DNA from: Streptomyces gelaticus
GTDB taxonomy: Bacteria; Actinomycetota; Actinomycetes; Streptomycetales; Streptomycetaceae
Direction: 5' to 3'
Assembly (NCBI RefSeq): GCF_014649535.1
Contig: NZ_BMTF01000029.1
Coordinates: 1 to 64,000 of the forward strand
Length of the DNA stretch: 64,000 nt
A program made the translations under genes and the position numbers. The notes under the pieces are model-generated. The model ran no database searches and was not told the origin of the DNA. It saw only the letters and a program-made list of their open reading frames with translations. Below, in pieces: positions 51,733 to 60,242 of this stretch. Position 1 is the stretch's first letter; each line of letters begins with the position of its first letter.

Positions 51733-53070
51733 TCAGGCAAGCCGAACCGCTTCCCGGATCTGCCTGAGTGCCGCGGTGAGTACGTCGATGTCTGGTGTGG
51801 CCAGTGCAAGCCGTATCGCGTTGGGTGCGTGCCGTGTTGCTGCGAAGACTTCGGCTGTGGAGACGAGGATCCCGTTTTCGGCGAGACGGTGGGCGACGAT
51901 GTCGCTCCTGAGCTCGTCGGGCAGGGGCAGCCAGCCCCAGTAGGAGCCGGGGTGGCTCATGAGACCGAGGTCCGCGAGCTCTCGGCGAGCGATGGCCTGG
52001 CGCCGGCGGGCGTCCTCACGTCGCGTTCTCTCCATGCGGGCGACGGTTCCGTCGCCCAGCCATCGCGTCGTGAGGGCGGTGACGATGCCGGGCACTCCCC
52101 AGCTGGATGCCCGAAGCGCCCGGGTGACAGTGGACAGGTGCTGTCGCGGTGCGACGATGTGTCCGGCGCGCAGTCCGGTGGAGAGGTTCTTCGACAGGCT
52201 GCCGATGTAGAAGGTGCGCTCCGGGGCCAGGGCATGGAGAGGCGGTGGCGCGTCCGGGACGAGGAAGCTGTAGGTGCCGTCCTCGACGAGGACACAGTCG
52301 TACCGACGGGCGATTTCGACGATCCGGTTCCGGGCCGCGGTATCGAGTGTGAAACCGAGGGGGTTGTGCAGGTCCGGCATCACATAGATCGCCGAGACCG
52401 GGCGCTCTCGGCAGAGCGCCTCAAGTCCGTCGGGGTCGCTGCCGACGGGACCGCAGGGGAGCGGGGCGAGCTCGATACGGCGGATTCCGGCGAGGAGCTT
52501 CACGCCGGGATACGTCAATGCGTCGACGGCCACGACTTCGCCGGGCGAGGCAATGCTGCTCAGGACAGTGTCGAGGGCGTGCTGGGCCCCGCCCGTCAGG
52601 AGCACCTGCGCAGGGGGGACGTCGATTCCACGGTCCAGCAGGTACGTGGCCACGGCCGCCCGGTCGGCACCGCGTCCGCCCGGTGGCTGCTGGGAGAGAA
52701 GCGCGCCCAGGTCGCCCTCAGTCGCGAGCTCACGCAGGGCGTGACGGAGCTGATCGCTCTGGTCCGGTGCGAGTGGCTGGTTGAACGAGAGGTCGGCCAG
52801 CCGGGCCCCGGCGGGCAGGCGGCGGGGGTCGGTGCCGCCGAAGCCACTGATGTCACGGACGTAGGTACCTCTGCCCGCCTCGCCCACCACGAGGCCGGCA
52901 GCCGCCAGCTCCCGGTAGACCTTCGTGGCCGTCGCCAGTGCGATGCCGCGCTCCCGTGCGAGATCCCGATGAGTGGGCAGCCGAGTGCCCGCCGGGACGG
53001 TCCCGGCGCGGATGGCGGTGGCGATCTCGTCCGCGATGGACCGGAAACGTTCGACCCGCACCGTCACCAT
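51733..53070 (-). CDS. MocR-type GntR regulator with aminotransferase domain
   Basis: This 445-residue MocR/PdxR-family protein has a GntR winged helix at about residues 3-70 (IADEIATAIRAGTVPAGTRL, then GIALATATKVYRELAAAGLV). A fold-type-I PLP-dependent aminotransferase-like domain follows. The PLP Lys lies in FYIGSLSKNLSTGLRAGHI, with VLLTGGAQHALD and VMPDLHNPLGFT as cofactor-site segments. Such regulators sense PLP or amino compounds and usually control a divergent gene. Here the divergent gene is the PaaI-like thioesterase, with 96 bases between. It carries no transporter or pdx gene nearby, so the effector is unknown. Confidence 0.92.
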   Translation of the reverse strand: MVTVRVERFRSIADEIATAIRAGTVPAGTRLPTHRDLARERGIALATATKVYRELAAAGLVVGEAGRGTYVRDISGFGGTDPRRLPAGARLADLSFNQPLAPDQSDQLRHALRELATEGDLGALLSQQPPGGRGADRAAVATYLLDRGIDVPPAQVLLTGGAQHALDTVLSSIASPGEVVAVDALTYPGVKLLAGIRRIELAPLPCGPVGSDPDGLEALCRERPVSAIYVMPDLHNPLGFTLDTAARNRIVEIARRYDCVLVEDGTYSFLVPDAPPPLHALAPERTFYIGSLSKNLSTGLRAGHIVAPRQHLSTVTRALRASSWGVPGIVTALTTRWLGDGTVARMERTRREDARRRQAIARRELADLGLMSHPGSYWGWLPLPDELRSDIVAHRLAENGILVSTAEVFAATRHAPNAIRLALATPDIDVLTAALRQIREAVRLA

Positions 53071-53166
53071 CCCTGTAGCTAGGACAATTCCTTGATTGCA
53101 TCACTCTACGGTCCGTACCGTCCGGAACATCCGTCGAGAGCCAACGAGAATCGAGGAGTTGCGCCC

Positions 53167-53652
53167 GTGCCCGGATCCGACGCCGCACTGCCGGTGCTGG
53201 CATACCTGCGCCGTAAACTCACGGGGACGCTGCGGCCGGAAGACCGGACCCACATGCGGTACCCGACACCCATCTCCGAGCTGCTCGGCTTCCACATCGT
53301 CGATGTCGGCGAGGGGACTGCGTCGGTTCGTGTCGAGGTGGACGCGGTCTTGCACGGCAACCAACAGGGCACGGTGCACGGCGGATTCCTGGTCGAGCTC
53401 GCCGACGCGGCGATCGGGACGGCCCACTCGACCCTCATGAGGATCGGTGAGTCGTTCACCAGCATCGACATCCGCGCCGCGTTCCTGCGCCCGGTGTGGT
53501 CGGGCGGCCTTGTCGCGACTGCCCGGCCCGCACACTCCGGACGGACGATCACACACTACGTTTGCGACATCGTTCGAGCCGATGGCAAGCCCGTCGCGAC
53601 GGTGACCAGCACGGTCATGACGCTGCGTGGCGAAAGCGCGGCGGGACGCTGA
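53167..53652 (+). CDS. PaaI-family hotdog thioesterase
   Basis: This 161-residue hotdog-fold protein belongs to the PaaI/YbgC-like acyl-CoA thioesterases. The diagnostic segment NQQGTVHGGFLVELADAAIGTA (about 58-79) carries the HGG loop and the catalytic acid on the long helix. The strands SFTSIDIRAAFLRPV and GRTITHYVCDIVRADGKPVATV follow. It releases free acid from CoA esters, often phenylacetyl- or other aromatic CoA thioesters. The GTG start follows CGAGGAG. It is divergent from the MocR gene and may be its target. Confidence 0.9.
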   Translation: MPGSDAALPVLAYLRRKLTGTLRPEDRTHMRYPTPISELLGFHIVDVGEGTASVRVEVDAVLHGNQQGTVHGGFLVELADAAIGTAHSTLMRIGESFTSIDIRAAFLRPVWSGGLVATARPAHSGRTITHYVCDIVRADGKPVATVTSTVMTLRGESAAGR

Positions 53653-53693
53653 TCAGCGGCCCGCCCTGTCGCTGCCCGAGGCTGAAGATCAAG

Positions 53694-54293
53694 CTAATTC
53701 CTCCCCCTCAGTCCGTCCAGCACCAGGTCCGTCAAGCGCTCCGGCAGGTCCGGCTCGATCGGGTGGTGGCCGAGCAGAGAGCGGGTCTGTAGCGGGGAGC
53801 AGAGCAGTTCCAGCGCCAGGGCCGCGTCCGTGTCCGCCGGGAGCTCCCCGCGTTCGACGGCACGGCTGACGATGGCGCCGGCCTGATCGAGGCGGGACTG
53901 CCAGAAGGTCTGCCAAGCCTCGGCGAGGTCCGGGTCGTCGGAGCTGAGCGAGGCTGCCCGGGCAACTGAGCGGCCGGTCGGGGTGGCCAGGTACTCGGCC
54001 AGCGCGTGGGCGAACGCGGCCAGGTCGGTGCGGACGGCTCCGGTGTCGGGGACGGGGATGCCCTCGTCACTGCCGGCCAGCATGGCGTCCAGCACGAGCT
54101 TCTCCCGACTGCCCCAACGCCGGTACACCGTTGTCTCGTTGACCCCGGCACGGGCCGCGACCCCGGCGATGCTGAGCCGCGCGATGCCTTCCTCGGTCAG
54201 CACCTCCATGGTGGCCGCCAGAACGGCCTGGCGGACGCGCGCGGCGCGGCCACCAGGGCGGCGGCGGATCGGCTCCGGTTCTTCCTCGGTCAT
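53694..54293 (-). CDS. TetR-family regulator next to alpha/beta hydrolase
   Basis: This 199-residue TetR protein has its helix-turn-helix at about residues 20-65 (AVLAATMEVLTEEGIARLSI, then VAARAGVNETTVYRRWGSREKLV). A TetR_C domain with LSSDDPDLAEAWQTFWQSR follows. The first 18 residues are basic and Pro-rich. The ATG follows GAGGTGATC. It is divergent from the alpha/beta hydrolase gene, with 114 bases between. A short palindrome in that interval (54329-54345) is the best operator candidate. The ligand is probably the substrate of that hydrolase. Confidence 0.9.
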   Translation of the reverse strand: MTEEEPEPIRRRPGGRAARVRQAVLAATMEVLTEEGIARLSIAGVAARAGVNETTVYRRWGSREKLVLDAMLAGSDEGIPVPDTGAVRTDLAAFAHALAEYLATPTGRSVARAASLSSDDPDLAEAWQTFWQSRLDQAGAIVSRAVERGELPADTDAALALELLCSPLQTRSLLGHHPIEPDLPERLTDLVLDGLRGRN

Positions 54294-54328
54294 GTGTCGA
54301 TCACCTCGATCACCACCTTAACGCAGGA

Positions 54329-54345
54329 GTACTTGCAATAAGTGC
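54329..54345. promoter_or_regulatory. Candidate operator ACTT-N5-AAGT
   Basis: The arms ACTT and AAGT flank a 5-base centre, with a further G/C pair outside after one mismatch. It lies between the divergent TetR and hydrolase genes. The symmetry is short, so the assignment is tentative. Confidence 0.35.
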
Positions 54346-54407
54346 CGCCCGGGCGCATAGTCGCTAATGCAAGAGTTCCGGCTTTAAGTGCAGCAGGAGG
54401 CATCGCC

Positions 54408-55460
54408 ATGTCCTTCACCTGGCCCCTGGACCCGCAGGACCTGTTCGTCGAGCGCTACCCGCAGATGACCCTCGGCCTCCCCGCCGATGAGGTGGACGCG
54501 GTCCGCGCCGCCATCACCGAGATGTGGCCCGACCGGCCCGGCAGCTGGGTGTACGAGTGGTCCGCCCTCGCCGCCCGGTACGCCGAGGCCGGGCGCCACC
54601 GCCTGGCCGCGCAGGCGTACGGCTGGGCCAAGTTCCCCTCGCTGGCCGACGACCCGAAGCGCACCGCGCTCGCCCGCCAGGTCGAGCAGTACGCCCTCGC
54701 CGCCCCCGGCTTCCCGGTGGAGTTCGAGCGCCGCATGCTCACCGTCCCGTACCGCGGCGGCGAGGCCACCCTGCCGATCCACCTGATAGCCGCCCCCGGC
54801 CTGCCCGCAGACGCGCCGATCGTGCTGGCCAGCGGCGGGGTGGATTCCTGGAAGACCGACCTGCACGGCATGTGGGAGCAGCTCGCGCTCGCGCTGCCGG
54901 CACGGTTGCTGCTGTTCGACATCGTCGGCACCGGCGAGACCGCCCACCTGCCGATGACCCCGGACGGCGGGGCCGAGGTGATCGCGGGACTGGTCGCCTT
55001 CGCCCGCACGATCGGCAACGGGAAGGTCGGTCACTTCGGCATCTCGATGGGCGGTTACTACTCTGCCCGGACCGGACTGACCGGGGCGGTGGACGCCTCT
55101 GTGGTGCTCGGCGGCCCGGTGGAGCGCTCCTTCGCTCCGGGCCGCGGCTTCGCCTTCGGCATGGACGGCATCGTCGGCAACGCCCTGGGCTTCGACGCCA
55201 TGCCGAGCACGGCCGAGCGCGAGGAGGCCTTCGCGGCCTTCGACCTGCGCCCGCTGCTGGATCAGAATGCCAACGGGCCGATGCTGGTGGTCAACGGCAC
55301 CGACGACGTCCACGTCCCACTGGACGACACCCTGGTGTTCGAGGGCCGCCGGGACACCCGGGTCGAACTGATCCCGGACACCGGCCACTGCGCCATCTCA
55401 CGCTTCGGCGAGGCGATGGCCGTGATCGCCCCTTGGCTGAAGGACACCCTGATCGGCTGA
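54408..55460 (+). CDS. Alpha/beta hydrolase (FrsA-like esterase)
   Basis: This 350-residue alpha/beta hydrolase has a helical N-terminal cap (about 1-110) and a catalytic domain. The nucleophile elbow is GHFGISMGGYY (Ser near residue 212), the acid is in VNGTDDVHVP (near 298), and the His is in PDTGHCAIS (near 325). The oxyanion strand reads IVLASGGVDSWKTD. This layout matches FrsA/DUF1100-type esterases and related C-C hydrolases. The ATG follows CAGGAGG. It is divergent from the TetR gene and probably repressed by it. The substrate is unknown. Confidence 0.9.
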   Translation: MSFTWPLDPQDLFVERYPQMTLGLPADEVDAVRAAITEMWPDRPGSWVYEWSALAARYAEAGRHRLAAQAYGWAKFPSLADDPKRTALARQVEQYALAAPGFPVEFERRMLTVPYRGGEATLPIHLIAAPGLPADAPIVLASGGVDSWKTDLHGMWEQLALALPARLLLFDIVGTGETAHLPMTPDGGAEVIAGLVAFARTIGNGKVGHFGISMGGYYSARTGLTGAVDASVVLGGPVERSFAPGRGFAFGMDGIVGNALGFDAMPSTAEREEAFAAFDLRPLLDQNANGPMLVVNGTDDVHVPLDDTLVFEGRRDTRVELIPDTGHCAISRFGEAMAVIAPWLKDTLIG

Positions 55461-55461
55461 T

Positions 55462-55632
55462 CCGACAGTCCTGTCGCGACACGAAGCCGAACTCCACGTC
55501 TACCCAGGGGGAATCCACGCCGGCGAGCTACTCGCCCCCGACGCCGAACTCAGCGCCCGCATCACCAACTACCGCATGACCGCACTCAACCGGGCCCTGC
55601 ATTCCTCCCGCTCACCGGGCGGACCTCGATAG
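55462..55632 (+). pseudogene. C-terminal remnant of an alpha/beta hydrolase-3 esterase
   Basis: This frame encodes RHEAELHVYPGGIHAGELLAP and then an Arg/Ala-rich terminal helix to a stop. It matches the last 50 residues of hormone-sensitive-lipase-type (abhydrolase_3) esterases, which carry the catalytic His in a VYPGxxH motif. No start or upstream catalytic residues are present. It begins directly after the intact hydrolase stop and looks like the leftover of a second, unrelated esterase gene. Confidence 0.6.
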
Positions 55633-55822
55633 CCCGACCAACACGGGCTGCACCGCGCCCCGTGCGGGAGCCGACGGCACGCTGCGCGGTGCGATCGCCG
55701 GCAGCGAGGCACGGCCTCCACCGCATGGCCCAGGCCACCACCCCGATGCACAACCTCGCTCTGGCCGAATGAGCCCACAGGCCCCCCGCCCGCAGCTCGC
55801 ACCCCGTCCCGGGCTGCCCGGA

Positions 55823-57034
55823 TCACGGCCTTCTGCGACACTCCGCCGGCAACTCGACCCGCACGAGGAGGCCGCCGGCCTCCCGAGCTCGCACCGTCAC
55901 GGTGCCGTGGTGGCCGCGTGCGACGGACCGGACGATCGCCAGACCCAGACCGTGGCCGCTGCGGTCGCTGGCCACGCGGGGGCGGGCCCGGTAGAAGGGC
56001 TCGAAAAGGCGGTCCACCACCTCGGGGTCGACCGTCGGGCCAGTGTTGACGATCTCCACGACGATCGCGTCGTCCACGCGGTCGACGCGTACATCGACCG
56101 TCCCGCCCGGCACGTTGTGCGTACAGCCGTTGTTCAGGAGGTTCACCACAAGCTGCCGCAAGAGCGTCTCGCTGCCCATGACACCGCAGGGTTCGAGGGT
56201 GTCGATCGCGACGGTCATCGTCACGTCGTCAGCCCCGGCCCGCTGCTCGGCGACGGCCTGTTCCGTCAGTTCGGCCATGTCCACCGGCTCGGTGTCGTGG
56301 GTCTCTTGCGCCGCCGCGAGCCGCAGCAACTCCTGAACGACCCGGATGTTGCGCTCGTTGGTCTCGCGCAGCATCGGGAGCAGCTCGGCGAACTCCTCCT
56401 TCGACGTGTCGCCGTCGGCCATCTGCAGAATCGCGCGGGTCGTCGCGAGCGGTGTCAGGAGCTCATGCGAGGCGTTCGCGGCGAACCGCTGATGTGCCGC
56501 GAACGACTCCTCCAGGCGCCCCAGCGTCGTGTCGAAGGTGTCGGCGAGCTGCTTCAGTTCGTCCTTGGGCCCTTGGGCGTTGATCCGATATGCCAGGTCG
56601 CCCTCGCCGGCCTTGGCCGCCGCCTGACTGATGGTGTGCAGCGGCGCGAGCAGCCGTCGGGACAGGAGCCAGCCTGCGCTCAGGCCGATGCCGAGGACCA
56701 CGACCACGCCGCCGATGGCCAGGGCGAGGACCGTCGCCCACACATCCTCCTTGTCGCGGATCAGGCCGGAGGCATCGATCGTGTCGCCCCGCTTCGGTGG
56801 CGGATCCTGGATGTGCGGCTCGTGTTCCGGCGCGACGTGGGTCGGGCCGGCCTCCTCCTGCGGTACGACGATCGGCGTTGTGAAGTCGTATGTCGGCAGA
56901 TAGCGGATCCCGGTGTAGATGATGGCCACCATCATCGCCGAGCAGGCCGCGAGCGCGGCGCCGAAGCCGAGGAAGAGCCGGGTGTGGATGCTCAGCGTGC
57001 GCGGCCTGTACACGCGGCCCCGACGCCGCCTCAC
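55823..57034 (-). CDS. Sensor histidine kinase (HAMP type)
   Basis: This 403-residue membrane kinase has a basic N-terminus, one transmembrane helix near 20-45, an extracytoplasmic loop of about 75 residues, a second helix near 115-140 and a HAMP linker. The H box is FAANASHELLTPL (about 218-230), the N box NLLNNGCTHN (about 315) and the G boxes EIVNTGPTVD and GHGLGLAIV. The GTG overlaps the response-regulator stop (GTGA). It should phosphorylate the co-encoded OmpR-type regulator and, by its position, control the divergent MacB-type exporter in response to a cell-envelope or drug signal. Confidence 0.92.
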   Translation of the reverse strand: MRRRRGRVYRPRTLSIHTRLFLGFGAALAACSAMMVAIIYTGIRYLPTYDFTTPIVVPQEEAGPTHVAPEHEPHIQDPPPKRGDTIDASGLIRDKEDVWATVLALAIGGVVVVLGIGLSAGWLLSRRLLAPLHTISQAAAKAGEGDLAYRINAQGPKDELKQLADTFDTTLGRLEESFAAHQRFAANASHELLTPLATTRAILQMADGDTSKEEFAELLPMLRETNERNIRVVQELLRLAAAQETHDTEPVDMAELTEQAVAEQRAGADDVTMTVAIDTLEPCGVMGSETLLRQLVVNLLNNGCTHNVPGGTVDVRVDRVDDAIVVEIVNTGPTVDPEVVDRLFEPFYRARPRVASDRSGHGLGLAIVRSVARGHHGTVTVRAREAGGLLVRVELPAECRRRP

Positions 57035-57693
57035 TTCGCGCCCAGGTAGTAGCCCGCGCTGATCGCGGTGTGCACGAGCTGCGGTTCGCCGAGCTTCTTG
57101 CGCAGCGTATGCACCACGAGCCGGACGGCGTTCGTGAGCGGATCGGCGTGCGCGTCCCATGCCTTGTCGAGCAGGTACTCCGCGCTCAGGACCCCGCCGT
57201 CGGCGCGCATCAGCAGCTCCAGGACGGCCCTTTCCTTCGGCGTGAGTCTGATTTCCGCACCGCCGCGTACCACCCGGCGTCGGTGCGTGTCGAAGGTCAG
57301 GTCGGCGAACGTCAGGACCGGGGAATGCGCCATGGGACTGCGCCGATACAAGGCCCGCAGTCGTGCGACCAGTTCGGGGAAGTCGAAGGGCTTGGCGAGG
57401 TAGTCGTCCGCGCCGAGGCCCAGGCCTTCCACTTTGTCACCGAGCCGCCCGGCAGCCGTGAGCATCAGCACGCGGCAGCCCATGCCCATCTCGACGATGC
57501 GCCGGCACACCTCGTCGCCATGCACACCCGGCAGGTCACGATCCAGGACCACGGCGTCGTAGTCGTACACCGTGACCCGCTCCAAGGCCGTCGTCCCGTC
57601 GTGGACGACGTCGACGGCGATGGCCTCGCGGCGCAGCCCGAGCTCCAGGACGCGCGCCATGTACTGCTCGTCCTCGACCACCAGAACCCGCAC
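57031..57693 (-). CDS. OmpR-family response regulator
   Basis: This 220-residue protein has a receiver domain with the phosphoacceptor D51/52 in AVVLDRDLPG, the acidic pair in VVEDEQ, and the Lys in YLAKPF. A winged-helix DNA-binding domain follows (about 128-220, with RLTPKERAVLELLM and VHTLRKKLGEPQLV). The GTG start follows AAAGGGGCG. It is the first gene of a two-gene operon with the kinase and diverges from the ABC exporter operon, with 189 bases between. Confidence 0.93.
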   Translation of the reverse strand: MRVLVVEDEQYMARVLELGLRREAIAVDVVHDGTTALERVTVYDYDAVVLDRDLPGVHGDEVCRRIVEMGMGCRVLMLTAAGRLGDKVEGLGLGADDYLAKPFDFPELVARLRALYRRSPMAHSPVLTFADLTFDTHRRRVVRGGAEIRLTPKERAVLELLMRADGGVLSAEYLLDKAWDAHADPLTNAVRLVVHTLRKKLGEPQLVHTAISAGYYLGAK

Positions 57694-57882
57694 GTGCGTC
57701 GCCCCTTTCGTCGTTCCTGAGAATTGCCTGAATATGCGGGCCGCGGCCGAAGAGGTTCCGTCCGTTTCCCGGCGTTTCTGCCACGTCTACCAGATGCTGT
57801 CTTTGATTCGTGTATGAGGGGGCGCGCGAGACGCCCTTCTCGCAAACGCCGCTCAAAACACCGGCTGCATAGCGTGCCGTCC

Positions 57883-59322
57883 ATGAACCTATGCAAACGT
57901 GCCTGGTGGCGGCTCACCGGCGCCCCGGGCAAAACGCTGATGCTGGTCGGCTTGTTCTTCGTCGTCTGCACCCTGGTGCTGTCCGGCTTCCTGATCCGGT
58001 CGGCGGCGGCGCGCGCGGCCGACAGCGCCAAGAACCGTGTGGGCGCGGTGGCCACGATGCAGCTCGACGTGAACGGCTTGCTGGCGTCGGGCAAGAACAA
58101 CGGCAGCGAGGGCAGCGGGCAGAACCCCGGCACCATCGGATCCGCCGGCGACCTGAGGCGCGACCTGGTCGACAAGATCTGCAAGTCGTCCGTGGTCGCC
58201 GACTGCAACTACACCGCGGACGGGGCCGCCTTCCCCACCAAGACCACCAAGCTCTACCAGCCGGTCCCGGTGCCGGCGGGCCAGGACACCACCGGCACCG
58301 ACCTGTTCAAGGTGGACGGTGTGCGCAAGCTCGGCGAGGTGAGTGCCTTCCGTAACGGTGACTCCAAGACCATCGCCGGGAAGGGCATCGGACCGGACAC
58401 CAAAAGGAACGAGATCGTCGTCGAGGAGCGTGTGGCCAAGGAGAACAAGCTCGAGATCGGCGACACGGTCAAGCTCAAGATAGGTGAGCTGATGCCGGGC
58501 GTGGACACCTCGGAGCACGAGTTCGAGGTCATCGGCATCTACAAGAACGGCACGGCCGACACGGGCCAGTACGTGCCCGCCATGATGGATCCGGCCAACC
58601 AGCTCTACACGAGCATCGAGGGCGCCAGCCTGCTCGGCGGCAGGACCACCGACGGCGGCGGCACCCTCAAGTCCGCTACCTTCAAGCTGACCGACCCCCA
58701 AGACCTGGACCGGCTCAAGGACGACGCAAAGAAGGCCGGCGCCGATCTCCAGATCTTCCCGATCTCGGTCAACGACAAGCAGTACAGGACGCTCGTCGGC
58801 CCCATCGCCAAGACCGCGAACTTCGCGACGGTCACCGTCTGGCTCGTCGCCGTCGCCGGCACCATCATCCTCGCCCTCGTCGTCGCCTCCAACCTGCGCG
58901 AGCGCCGCGGCGAGCTGGGCATCCTGCTCTCTCTCGGCGAGAAGAAGCCCAAGCTGCTCGGCCAGCACCTCATCGAGGTAGTCGCCTGTGCCGTCATCGC
59001 GATCGCACTCGCCGGAGTGGGCAGCCAGTTCATCTCCGAGGCGATCGGCAACAAGCTGCTCGCCGGTGAGGTCGAATCGGCCAACGAGGAAGCCGAGAAC
59101 GAGAGTCTCCCATCCGACTACAGCGACACCAGCGGCATGAGCAAGCAGGGCGACGACCAGCCCAAGACCGATCCCATCGACTCACTCGACGTGCACCTCG
59201 GTCCGTCCGACATCGCCAAGGTCGGCGCCACCGGGCTCGGCATCGCCGCCCTGGCCACTCTCGTCCCCGGCACCCGCGTCCTGCGCCTCAACCCGCGCGA
59301 CATCCTCACGAAGGGAAACTGA
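57883..59322 (+). CDS. ABC exporter permease (MacB/FtsX type)
   Basis: This 479-residue permease has the FtsX/MacB layout. An N-terminal membrane helix (LMLVGLFFVVCTLVLSGFLI) is followed by a large extracytoplasmic domain (about 40-300) and then three C-terminal helices near 308-330, 362-385 and 446-466. These systems export peptides, antibiotics or lipids using force from the ATPase across a periplasm-like space rather than a channel. The ATG has no good ribosome-binding site, but it gives the canonical N-terminus of this family. A Glu/Ser-rich acidic insert at about 388-430 is notable. The ATPase gene follows after one base. Confidence 0.9.
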   Translation: MNLCKRAWWRLTGAPGKTLMLVGLFFVVCTLVLSGFLIRSAAARAADSAKNRVGAVATMQLDVNGLLASGKNNGSEGSGQNPGTIGSAGDLRRDLVDKICKSSVVADCNYTADGAAFPTKTTKLYQPVPVPAGQDTTGTDLFKVDGVRKLGEVSAFRNGDSKTIAGKGIGPDTKRNEIVVEERVAKENKLEIGDTVKLKIGELMPGVDTSEHEFEVIGIYKNGTADTGQYVPAMMDPANQLYTSIEGASLLGGRTTDGGGTLKSATFKLTDPQDLDRLKDDAKKAGADLQIFPISVNDKQYRTLVGPIAKTANFATVTVWLVAVAGTIILALVVASNLRERRGELGILLSLGEKKPKLLGQHLIEVVACAVIAIALAGVGSQFISEAIGNKLLAGEVESANEEAENESLPSDYSDTSGMSKQGDDQPKTDPIDSLDVHLGPSDIAKVGATGLGIAALATLVPGTRVLRLNPRDILTKGN

Positions 59323-59323
59323 C

Positions 59324-60040
59324 GTGACGAGCACACCCACCGGCACGCACGCACACGGCGGTACGACCGCGCCGATACTCGAACTCGCCGACGTGAGCCG
59401 CACGTACAGCACCGGCAGCCGTCGCCGCGTCGTCCTCAAGTCCGTTTCGTACATCTTCGAGGCCGGCCACATGTACGCCATTGTCGGCCCGTCCGGCTCC
59501 GGTAAAACGACACTGCTGTCCCTGGCCAGCGGGCTCGACGCACCCACTTCGGGCAGCGTCCGCTTCAAGGGACGCGATGTGGCCGAAGTGGGCCTCGGTA
59601 CGTACCGCAACCGGCACGTGGCCACCGTGTTCCAGTCACTGAACCTGCTCACCTACATGAACGCCGTCCAAAATGTCACCTCCGCCATGGAGATCACCGG
59701 CGTCAGGAGCGGCAGCAGGAAGCGGCGAGCCAACGAACTGCTCGGGCTCCTCGGCATCGAGCCCGAGGACCGTGCCCGCCGCACCCTCCAACTCTCCGGC
59801 GGCCAACAGCAGCGCGTAGCCATTGCCCGGGCACTGGCCTGCGAGGTCGACATCCTCTTCGCCGACGAGCCGACCGGTGCCCTTGACCACGAGGCCGCCG
59901 CCGGCATCATCGAGGTCTTCCAGAAACTGGCCCACGACGACGGCAAGTGCGTGATCGTCGTCACGCACTCCAGGGACGTCGCCGCCGCCTGTGACAAGAC
60001 ACTCGTACTCAAGCGGGGAAAGCTGATTCCACAGGGCTGA
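59324..60040 (+). CDS. ABC exporter ATPase (MacB/LolD type)
   Basis: This 238-residue nucleotide-binding subunit has Walker A GPSGSGKTTLL, the Q-loop in NRHVATVFQSLNLL, signature LSGGQQQRVAIARAL, Walker B ILFADEPTGALD, and the switch His in VVTHSRDVA. The GTG start lies right after the permease stop, with AAGGGAAACTG as a ribosome-binding site. It works with the permease as a dimer in the cytoplasmic membrane. The pair sits opposite the two-component system and is probably induced by it. Confidence 0.95.
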   Translation: MTSTPTGTHAHGGTTAPILELADVSRTYSTGSRRRVVLKSVSYIFEAGHMYAIVGPSGSGKTTLLSLASGLDAPTSGSVRFKGRDVAEVGLGTYRNRHVATVFQSLNLLTYMNAVQNVTSAMEITGVRSGSRKRRANELLGLLGIEPEDRARRTLQLSGGQQQRVAIARALACEVDILFADEPTGALDHEAAAGIIEVFQKLAHDDGKCVIVVTHSRDVAAACDKTLVLKRGKLIPQG

Positions 60041-60242
60041 TCCCGGCGGGACACGAGAGGCGTGGGTTCCGGTATCCGTTGTCGTCGCGCGTAAAGCGCT
60101 GCAGCCGGTGCGGCGCACGCTTCCCGTACGAGGCGATCCGCCGCCGGTGCCTGAAGTCCGGTCAGCGGTACGCCGACGGACCGCGCCGCCGACCGGCCCC
60201 AGCCCGGCGACAAGTGGCATCCGGACGTCCTGGGGCCGTCGG

